The notes beneath the pieces are model-generated. The model was not told where the DNA came from and made no database searches. It saw only the letters and a program-made list of their open reading frames with translations. The position numbers were made by a program, and so were the translations under genes. A stretch of DNA of 30,506 nt from the IMG/VR virus record IMGVR_UViG_3300025853_000418, positions 1-30,506 of that record, one strand, 5' to 3'. Every line of letters starts with the position of its first letter. Positions within the stretch are counted from its first letter, which is position 1. Of this stretch, positions 22,793 through 28,788 are shown piece after piece. Source of the stretch: a virus.

Positions 22793-23347
22793 ATGGCAAA
22801 TGTAGACGCCGCATTCGGGTTCGTCCCGATTCGTCACATGAGCGGTAATGCGCCTCGCACCAACAAATATACTATTGCAAGTGGACTTGCAGAAAACATC
22901 TTCAAAGGTGATATGGTTATTGTTGTTGCGGCTGGTACTATTACTCCTCATACTGCAACAGAAACCAACAACATTGGTGTATTCGATGGCTGTTCATATA
23001 CAGCCTCAGATGGATCATATGTTTACAGTGAGTATTGGCCTTCAGGCACAGTTGCTACTGACATCATTGCTTATGTATATGATGATCCGTACACAGTGTT
23101 TAAAGCACAGTCTGCTGGATCTCCTGCACAAACAAATATCATGAATTGCTGTGATGTTGTTGCAGGGGCAGGTTCGACTTTAACGGGTCAATCTGGATTT
23201 GAATTGAGTGGCACAATGGCGGCAGGAATAGCTTCTTGCAAGATCGTTGCGCTTTACGATGCACCTGACAATGCTTTTGGTGCGAACGCGATCATGGAGG
23301 TTACGATTAACGAACACCTTCTTGGTACTAATGTCGCTGGTATTTAA
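22793..23347 (+). CDS. Head decoration / minor capsid protein
   Basis: 184 aa, RBS AGGAG 6 bases upstream. Starts ANVDAAFGFVPIRHMSGNAP and continues as beta strands rich in Thr, Val and Ala (MVIVVAAGTITPHTATETN). The opening motif and beta-rich composition match decoration-like proteins that directly precede the capsid gene in related phages; they stabilise the shell from outside. The assignment is by pattern and position. It contains no signal peptide or membrane helix. Confidence 0.7.
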   Translation: MANVDAAFGFVPIRHMSGNAPRTNKYTIASGLAENIFKGDMVIVVAAGTITPHTATETNNIGVFDGCSYTASDGSYVYSEYWPSGTVATDIIAYVYDDPYTVFKAQSAGSPAQTNIMNCCDVVAGAGSTLTGQSGFELSGTMAAGIASCKIVALYDAPDNAFGANAIMEVTINEHLLGTNVAGI

Positions 23348-23362
23348 GGAAGGATTTAAATC

Positions 23363-24262
23363 ATGGCTATGAATAGAGCAAGTTTTGCTAAAATGCTTGA
23401 GCCAGGTCTAAACACCTTGTTTGGCCTCGAATATGACAGTTACCCTGCTGAATACGAAGCAGTCTTTGAATCAAACACTTCACAAAAAGCGTTTGAAGAA
23501 GATGTACTTTTATCTGGCTTCGGTTCTGCTCCAACAAAGAACGAAGGATCTGCTGTATCATATGATTCTGCGTCTCAACAATGGACTGCACGTTACCAAC
23601 ACGAAACGATTGCATTGGCATTCTCAATCACTGAGGAAGCTGAAGAAGATGGTCAGTATGGCTCAATCGCTTCTCGTTATACAAAAGCACTTGCACGCTC
23701 AATGGCTTCCACTAAGGAAATCAAAGCGGCAAATGTTTTAAATAACGCAACAACTGCAAATGGTGGAGATGGTACTACTCTTTTAAGTACATCTCACCCA
23801 ACGCAAAATGGTAACCAGTCTAACACGTTAGCAACTGCGGCTGACTTGTCTGAGACATCACTAGAGTCAATTCTTATCCAAATAGCGGATATGAAAGATG
23901 ATCGTGGTCTTAGAATTGCCGCTCAAGGTACGCAGTTGGTTATCCCAACAGCTTACACTTTTGTTGCAGAGCGTTTGTTGGAATCACAACTTCGCACAGG
24001 TACTGCGGACAATGACATCAATGCGATTAAATCTGGCGGCTACTTGCCAAAAGGTTATCATGTGATGCGTCGTCTGACAGATGCAGATGCGTTCTTTGTG
24101 ACAACTGATGTTCCAGATGGACTGAAAATGTTCCAACGTTCGCCTATGAAAAAAGGCATGGAAGGTGATTTCGAAACTGGTAACGTGCGCTACAAAGTGC
24201 GTGAGCGTTATTCTTTCGGCTTCACTGACTGGCGTGGTATCTTCGGATCAGAAGGCGCGTAA
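23363..24262 (+). CDS. Major capsid protein (gpT-like, HK97 fold expected)
   Basis: 299 aa, strong RBS (GGAAGGA). Sequence landmarks are FAKMLEPGLNTLFGLEYDSY (8-27), FESNTSQKAFEEDVLLSGFG, EGSAVSYDSASQQWTARYQH, the central ALAFSITEEAEED (about 84-96), LSTSHPTQNGNQSNTLA and the end YSFGFTDWRGIFGSEG. This order of motifs is that of the Mu gpT-like major head subunits common in marine podoviruses. It assembles the icosahedral shell with the scaffold at 21363. It is followed by a strong terminator, so it ends a transcription unit or gives differential expression. Confidence 0.88.
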   Translation: MAMNRASFAKMLEPGLNTLFGLEYDSYPAEYEAVFESNTSQKAFEEDVLLSGFGSAPTKNEGSAVSYDSASQQWTARYQHETIALAFSITEEAEEDGQYGSIASRYTKALARSMASTKEIKAANVLNNATTANGGDGTTLLSTSHPTQNGNQSNTLATAADLSETSLESILIQIADMKDDRGLRIAAQGTQLVIPTAYTFVAERLLESQLRTGTADNDINAIKSGGYLPKGYHVMRRLTDADAFFVTTDVPDGLKMFQRSPMKKGMEGDFETGNVRYKVRERYSFGFTDWRGIFGSEGA

Positions 24263-24269
24263 TATAATA

Positions 24270-24321
24270 AATCAAATTATTTTGATTAATCGAGGCGGTC
24301 TTAGGGTCGCCTCTTTTTTTT
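24270..24321 (+). terminator. Terminator after the capsid gene
   Basis: An upstream hairpin AATCAAA-TTAT-TTTGATT (24270-24287) precedes the main one: GAGGCGGTC (24292-24300), loop TTAG, GGTCGCCTC (24305-24313), nine pairs with two G-U, then eight Ts (24314-24321). Its core is nearly identical to the terminator at 24980. Confidence 0.85.
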
Positions 24322-24331
24322 ACTTACCCCC

Positions 24332-24370
24332 TTGCATTACTCTATTTAGTGTACTATATATTGTATATAG
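24332..24370 (+). promoter_or_regulatory. Strong promoter with palindromic operator
   Basis: TTGCAT (24332-24337), exactly 17 bases, TATATA (24355-24360): a good sigma-70 promoter. The -10 box lies in a perfect palindrome CTATATA-N3-TATATAG (24354-24370), the same layout as CTACATA-N3-TATGTAG at 6585. It drives the gene at 24395 alone. Bound regulator would block the polymerase. Confidence 0.75.
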
Positions 24371-24394
24371 GTAGAGAAATAAAGGAATTATAAA

Positions 24395-24967
24395 ATGGCA
24401 TATGTAGATAATCACCCAGGCGAAGCTAACTATTACAGTAGTATTCGCAATTACAAAATGGCTAATGCCGCTAATACAAAGCGTAAAAACTGGATCGCGT
24501 CTGATGATCGCGCTCAAGAAATTATTGATTTTGTTCAATTTGAAGATTCAAATGGTGCAGGTTTTTTATCAGCCGTTAAAAGAGGTGTTGATCAGTTTGG
24601 TAAGCCAACTGATAATATGCGTAACGCTATGGTCAAGATGATTGACAAGCGTGCGGCTCAAAAAGCTGAGTGGGCTACTAGAGATGGCAAGTGTGAGTTT
24701 GTCGGCACAGTAGGAGAGCGTCAGGCTTTTACTCTCACAGTTAAGCACGTTGTTGAGTTGGATGGTGGAAACTGGGGTACAAGCTACATCAACATCTGCC
24801 GCGATGCTGACGAGAATATTGTGATATACAAAGGTTCTAATGAGTGGGGCAAAGGCAATGCAGTTGAGTGTATGGCTAAAGTCAAAGATCATGGTGTTCG
24901 AGAAGGTGTAAGGCAGACTATCATTCAACGTCCTACCAAAGTAAAAATCAATGGCAAAGATTGGTAA
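24395..24967 (+). CDS. OB-fold-like protein in its own transcription unit, 190 aa
   Basis: AAAGGA lies 8 bases before the ATG. The N-terminal half is helical (YKMANAANTKRKNWIASDDR, FLSAVKRGVDQFGKPTDNMR, MVKMIDKRAAQKAEWA). Residues about 104-185 look like an OB-fold of the kind I know in phage nucleic-acid-binding proteins: VGTVGERQAFTLTVKHVVEL, then WGTSYINICRDADENIVIYK, VKDHGVREGVRQTII and KVKING. Single-stranded DNA binding is the likely function, not proved. The gene is flanked by its own promoter (24332) and by twin terminators, so it is expressed separately from the structural genes around it, like a moron. Confidence 0.7.
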   Translation: MAYVDNHPGEANYYSSIRNYKMANAANTKRKNWIASDDRAQEIIDFVQFEDSNGAGFLSAVKRGVDQFGKPTDNMRNAMVKMIDKRAAQKAEWATRDGKCEFVGTVGERQAFTLTVKHVVELDGGNWGTSYINICRDADENIVIYKGSNEWGKGNAVECMAKVKDHGVREGVRQTIIQRPTKVKINGKDW

Positions 24968-24979
24968 TCAACAAATCAA

Positions 24980-25009
24980 AGGCGGTCTTCGGATCGCCTC
25001 TTTCTTTTT
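24980..25009 (+). terminator. Terminator after the OB-fold-like gene
   Basis: AGGCGGTC (24980-24987), a UUCG tetraloop, GATCGCCT (24992-24999), one G-U pair, then TTTCTTTTT. C(UUCG)G loops are especially stable. Over 23 bases it differs at two positions from the terminator at 24294-24316. Confidence 0.88.
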
Positions 25010-25037
25010 AATTAAAGCTGTTGTAGTGTACTTTTAT

Positions 25038-25078
25038 CCCTGACAGTCGCATGGTGTGACTGACTTTAACCCTGACAG
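25038..25078 (+). repeat. CCCTGACAG direct repeat with hairpin
   Basis: CCCTGACAG occurs at 25038-25046 and at 25070-25078, the second forming part of the AGGAG ribosome site of the next gene. Between them CAGTC (25044-25048) and GACTG (25058-25062) can pair. No clear promoter can be identified in this 120-base spacer. It may be a leader that controls the decoration gene. Confidence 0.4.
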
Positions 25079-25087
25079 GAGATTATT

Positions 25088-25558
25088 ATGGGTACAACTA
25101 CATTTTCAGGCCCAGTACGGGCTGGTACTATCAAAAACACAACAGGCACAACAGTTGGAAGCGACATAGCAAATGTCGGTTATGTTGTTATGATGCAAAC
25201 GCACACAATGGATCTATCAAATGGAGCTATTGCGGCAGGTGCAACCAACATGGTTATTCCAGCAAAATCTAAAATTATTGATTGTAAAGTTGATATGTCT
25301 ACTGCGGCTAACACAACAACAAACTTGAGTGTTGGTGATACAGTTGGTGGTGCAACAACAATCTTAAATACATTGGCATCAGGCACAAGTGCTGGTCTTA
25401 AAACTGTAACTACACAAGGTGGTGGTACAGGTGAGTGGGCTGACACAGGAACTGCCGATCTTAAACTTACAGTGACAAGCAGTGCAGGAACTACTGCTGG
25501 TGTTGCAGTTATTACGATTTTATATGCTCAAGCGTACAACTCTCCTGTTCGTCCATAA
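25088..25558 (+). CDS. Beta-rich virion protein (decoration or fibre-like), 156 aa
   Basis: CAGGAG lies 7 bases before the ATG. The start, MGTTTFSGPVRAGTIKNTTG, is typical of a phage virion protein group (TTFSGPVRS...). The rest is Thr/Gly/Ala-rich beta sequence without charged clusters (GAIAAGATNMVIPAKSKIID, NTTTNLSVGDTVGGATTILN). Likely a head decoration or capsid-surface protein, inferred from composition, motif and position after the capsid gene. Followed by a perfect hairpin. Confidence 0.65.
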   Translation: MGTTTFSGPVRAGTIKNTTGTTVGSDIANVGYVVMMQTHTMDLSNGAIAAGATNMVIPAKSKIIDCKVDMSTAANTTTNLSVGDTVGGATTILNTLASGTSAGLKTVTTQGGGTGEWADTGTADLKLTVTSSAGTTAGVAVITILYAQAYNSPVRP

Positions 25559-25566
25559 AACTTTAT

Positions 25567-25586
25567 GGTGGGGATGAAACCCCACC
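25567..25586 (+). other. Perfect intergenic hairpin, no T-run
   Basis: GGTGGGG, a 6-base loop ATGAAA and CCCCACC form seven GC-rich pairs between the two virion genes. No T-run follows, so it is more likely an mRNA stabiliser or processing point than a terminator. Confidence 0.6.
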
Positions 25587-25606
25587 TACAACTATAGGAG
25601 TAGCAA

Positions 25607-26020
25607 ATGGCGGATATTAAAACAGTAACAAAAATTTCAGAAAACACTAGGGAAGTAGTTTTTGCTTTTCAGTATCAGTATGTAGATGGTGGCAACGAAA
25701 GTGCCGTTAGTAAAATTGATGTTTCTGCTCTTACTAAAAGTGCAAATGGAGACACTTGCACAGGATTAAGAATTGCAGAATGTTGGTGGGTTATTAAGGC
25801 AATGACTGTAGAGGTATTAGCAGACGCTGATGCTGACGTTATAGTTATGCACCTTGATGAAAATCAATCAGGTTATCAAGATTTTTCTAAATTCGGAGGT
25901 TTACCAAACACTGCCGATTACGGAGCAAATGGTACTGGTGACATTAAATTTACAACAACTGGTGCAGGTGCAGTTGGAGATGCGTATCAAATAGTGATGC
26001 GCGCAATTAAGCAATACTAG
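25607..26020 (+). CDS. Hypothetical virion protein, 137 aa
   Basis: AGGAG lies 6 bases upstream. Beta-rich protein with KTVTKISENTREVVFAFQYQ, YVDGGNESAVSKIDVSALTK and DVIVMHLDENQSGYQDFSKF, and a C-terminus ending GDAYQIVMRAIKQY. The FQYQYVDGG and DVSAL patterns occur in conserved proteins between capsid and neck genes of marine podoviruses; role unknown, probably structural. Confidence 0.6.
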   Translation: MADIKTVTKISENTREVVFAFQYQYVDGGNESAVSKIDVSALTKSANGDTCTGLRIAECWWVIKAMTVEVLADADADVIVMHLDENQSGYQDFSKFGGLPNTADYGANGTGDIKFTTTGAGAVGDAYQIVMRAIKQY

Positions 26021-26029
26021 GAGGGTTAA

Positions 26030-26713
26030 ATGGCACTATCAGGAACTGTAGCCTTTAAACCTAATGTAGAAGAAATAATTGCTGAAGCATTTGAGCGTTG
26101 TGGTCTTGATACCCAAACTCAAACTGGTGATAAGGCTGTGTCTGCAAGGCGCAGTCTTAACCTTCTTTTTTCTGAGTGGGCTAATAGAGGTATTAACTAT
26201 TGGTCTGTAGAGCAGAAAACTCTGACATTGGTGAATGGTCAAACTACGCCATACACATTGCCAGCAGGGACAATTGATATTATGGATGCGGTGATACGAG
26301 ACAGTTCTGGCACAGACACTTCTGACCAGATAATAAATCGTGTATCTATTGCGGATTACAATCAACTTCCAAACAAAACATCTAGCGGTAAGCCAAGTCA
26401 GTATATGTTGGATAGTCAAATAACTCCAAAGATTTATATTTGGCAAATACCTGACAGGACAACATATAGTATGGTCTATTGGGCTGTTAATCAGCTTGAT
26501 GACATTACAGCATCTAATCAAGATGCAGACATTCCATATCGTTGGAACGATTGCATATGTGCTGGGTTAGCAAGTAAATTAGCAATAAAATTTGCAAATG
26601 AAAAATTTACACTTCTAAATGAAATGTATGAACGCGCATTTAGCATTGCATCTTCAGCCGATAATGATGGTGTAAGTTTAAGGATTCGGCCTACTGCGCT
26701 GAACTTATCTTAA
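26030..26713 (+). CDS. Head-tail adaptor / tail accessory factor (P22 gp4-like)
   Basis: 227 aa, RBS GGAGG. Helical N-terminus with VEEIIAEAFERCGLDTQTQT (about 13-32) and ARRSLNLLFSEWANRGINYW (40-59), then strands LVNGQTTPYTLPAGTIDIMD and a C-terminal helical region (NDCICAGLASKLAIKFANEK). The ARRSLNLLxxEWANRGINxW signature is that of P22 gp4-type tail accessory factors, which bind the portal and close the neck after packaging. Position after the capsid genes agrees. Coupled by TAATG to the next gene. Confidence 0.8.
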   Translation: MALSGTVAFKPNVEEIIAEAFERCGLDTQTQTGDKAVSARRSLNLLFSEWANRGINYWSVEQKTLTLVNGQTTPYTLPAGTIDIMDAVIRDSSGTDTSDQIINRVSIADYNQLPNKTSSGKPSQYMLDSQITPKIYIWQIPDRTTYSMVYWAVNQLDDITASNQDADIPYRWNDCICAGLASKLAIKFANEKFTLLNEMYERAFSIASSADNDGVSLRIRPTALNLS

Positions 26714-27720
26714 TGGGGAAATACGCAAGAGGAAAAAAATCCTACGCGATAAGCGACATAAGTGGTCTTCGGGTTAAGTATACCAAACTGAAGACGACTT
26801 GGGATGGCTTGCGTGTTTCACCTGAAGATTATGAGCCAAAACATCCACAACTTACTCCTGCTAAAAATGTTGTGGACGCAACTGCTTTATTTAATGGTAG
26901 GCCAGATAACGATCCAGACAATGTTGTTGTCTATATTGGATTTACACAAGATTGGACAATAGATCCAAGGGCAAGGCCACCTGTTGGAGTTCCGTCTATA
27001 GGCGAAGCTGGTTATGTTGATATACATAATGATCGTATATTTAGCATATCTGGCGTATCTGGAGCGGCTAATGTTGGAACGGCAATTGTATCTGACAATG
27101 AAGATTTAGCTGTTAGTGGTACGGCTGGTACAGGTGCGGTAGGTTCTGAAGTTCCTGAACTAGAAATAAATGAGACAGGCGTATCAGGTACAGGTGCAGT
27201 GGGAACTGAAGTTCCTGAATTAGAAATAAACGAAAGTGGAGTTGGCGGTACAGGTGCTACAGGTACATCTTCATTCTTTATCACAACAGATGCTCCAGTG
27301 TCTGGAACTGGTGGATCAGGTGCAGTAGGAACTGAAGTTCCTGAGATAGAACTAGCTGAGACAGGCGTTGGTGGTACAGGCGCAGTAGGTAATGAAACCT
27401 TTGAAACAGAAATAAATGAAGCTGGGGTTGGTGGTACAGGCGCAATCGGCAGTGAAGTTCCTGAATTAGAGTTAAGTCAATCAGGTGTATCTGGAGATGG
27501 TGAGTCAGAAGGCTTTGGAGTTTCTGGCAATGGTAACATTCAATTGCTTGTTACAGGTATTTCAGGTATAGGTTCAACAGGTGCTGTTGGTGAAGAAGTC
27601 TCTGCTTCTGAAGCTATTGAGACAGGACTTGGCGGATCAGGTGCAGTAGGTTCAGTTAGTCTTGAAATTAGTCTAGGTTGGAGTGAAGGTGCTTGGGGAA
27701 GTGGTACATGGGGTAACTAA
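26713..27720 (+). CDS. Repeat-containing virion protein, 335 aa
   Basis: TAATG coupled. Residues 1-65 are a conserved N-terminal domain (ISDISGLRVKYTKLKTTWDG, then EPKHPQLTP and RPDND), seen in marine podoviruses next to gp4-like genes. From about 114 to 325 it is built of about nine units of 19-24 residues with the pattern VxGTGAVGxEVPELEINExG, and it ends GAWGSGTWGN. Such Gly/Thr repeats fold as elongated beta structures in fibres or surface attachments. No enzymatic residues. The repeat number may vary between relatives. Confidence 0.7.
   Translation: MGKYARGKKSYAISDISGLRVKYTKLKTTWDGLRVSPEDYEPKHPQLTPAKNVVDATALFNGRPDNDPDNVVVYIGFTQDWTIDPRARPPVGVPSIGEAGYVDIHNDRIFSISGVSGAANVGTAIVSDNEDLAVSGTAGTGAVGSEVPELEINETGVSGTGAVGTEVPELEINESGVGGTGATGTSSFFITTDAPVSGTGGSGAVGTEVPEIELAETGVGGTGAVGNETFETEINEAGVGGTGAIGSEVPELELSQSGVSGDGESEGFGVSGNGNIQLLVTGISGIGSTGAVGEEVSASEAIETGLGGSGAVGSVSLEISLGWSEGAWGSGTWGN
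27112..27690 (+). repeat. In-frame tandem repeats of about 60 bp
   Basis: Degenerate 57-72 bp units, each coding for the GTGAVGxEVPELEI pattern, run through the second half of the 335-aa protein. The stretch GGTACAGGTGC and the GAAGTTCCTGA box recur in most units, so slippage or recombination could change their number. Confidence 0.75.
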
Positions 27721-28365
27721 ATGAATTACACAACATTAGTCGCAAATATTCAAAACTTTTTAGAAGACGACTCAACAGAGTTACAGGCGTCAATTGATGA
27801 AATTATTAATCAAGCTGAAGATATGGTTTTTCAGAGATTACCTAATCTCCCATGTTTCAGGCAGACTACAACTGCTAATTTAGTTGCAGGTACAACTGAC
27901 TATGTAGTGACAGGTGCTAGGATGATCAGGCAAGTGTCAATAATTAGCTCAAATGTCGTATCATATTTAGATCATAGGGTTGACTCTTACTTACGAGATT
28001 ATTGGCCTAATGCAACTACGCAAGGTACACCAAAGTTTTATAGCACAAAATCATCTAGTGGAACATCTGGTACATTAGGTGGATCAGGGACTACAATCAC
28101 AATAGCTCCTACACCAAATGCGGCTGATACTTACCAAGTTGACTATATTGCACCAGAAATAGGTATAAGTTCACTTAATCCTAACACATGGATTGGCAAC
28201 AACGCAGAAAATGTGTTATTATCGGCGTGTCTATATGAAGCATCTGCATTTCTTAAAGCTGGAGAGACATTGGCGCTTTATAAAACACAATTTGACGAAG
28301 CGGTACAATTATTTGTACAAGAGATGCAACGCGATTATGCGGCAGAATATAACGGAGGTTTATAA
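27721..28365 (+). CDS. Neck / adaptor protein, 214 aa
   Basis: The ATG follows the previous stop directly. Helical N-terminus (YTTLVANIQNFLEDDSTELQ, IINQAEDMVFQRLPNLPCFR), then TTANLVAGTTDYVVTGARMI, a middle with KFYSTKSSSG, a strand TITIAPTPNAADTYQVDYIA and a C-terminal helix (TQFDEAVQLFVQEMQRDYAA). This order of segments (helix, LP, transition to beta, API-P, helix) is that of the phage adaptor proteins that follow gp4-like genes in SU10/marine podovirus-like genomes. It probably forms a ring under the portal. Confidence 0.75.
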   Translation: MNYTTLVANIQNFLEDDSTELQASIDEIINQAEDMVFQRLPNLPCFRQTTTANLVAGTTDYVVTGARMIRQVSIISSNVVSYLDHRVDSYLRDYWPNATTQGTPKFYSTKSSSGTSGTLGGSGTTITIAPTPNAADTYQVDYIAPEIGISSLNPNTWIGNNAENVLLSACLYEASAFLKAGETLALYKTQFDEAVQLFVQEMQRDYAAEYNGGL

Positions 28366-28787
28366 TGGCTATTACACAAGCAATGTGTACCCAATTTAAA
28401 AAAGATGTAATGCTTGGGTTACATGACTTAGACAGTGATACAATAAAGATCGCTCTCTACACAAGTAGTGCAACTTTAAATGCTACTACTGATACTTACA
28501 CAACATCTAACGAAGTTGCTAATGGTAACGGATACACTACTGGTGGAGTGACACTGGCAAATGCGTCTGTAATTGAAAACGGAACAAGCGGATGTTTTGA
28601 CTCTGATAATCCTGAGTGGACATCAGCTAGTTTTACAGCGCGTGGTGCGTTGATATATAACGATACAGACGGAGATAGAGCTATCGCTGTATTGGACTTT
28701 GGTGGAGACTTCACAGTTTCTTCAGGTACTTTTAGAATTGTTTTCCCTGCTCAGACAGCTTCAAATGCAATTATAAGGATAGACTAG
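28365..28787 (+). CDS. Tail/neck beta protein, 140 aa
   Basis: GGAGG lies 6 bases upstream and TAATG couples it to the gene before. It contains MCTQFKKDVMLGLHDLDSDT, IKIALYTSSATLNATTDTYT, GYTTGGVTLANASVIENG, then FTARGALIYNDTDGDRAIAV and LDFGGDFTVSSGTFRIVFPA. This is a common small phage virion protein (tail-structure or fibre-attachment type), seen before fibre genes. No catalytic motif. Confidence 0.65.
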   Translation: MAITQAMCTQFKKDVMLGLHDLDSDTIKIALYTSSATLNATTDTYTTSNEVANGNGYTTGGVTLANASVIENGTSGCFDSDNPEWTSASFTARGALIYNDTDGDRAIAVLDFGGDFTVSSGTFRIVFPAQTASNAIIRID

Positions 28788-28788
28788 T

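Noticed and set aside
22775-25600. CTATAGGAG before the genes at 22793 and 25607, resembling the core of a T7-type promoter
   Set aside because: Only the TATAGG core matches; AGGAG is the ribosome site of each gene, and no single-subunit RNA polymerase gene is in the window.
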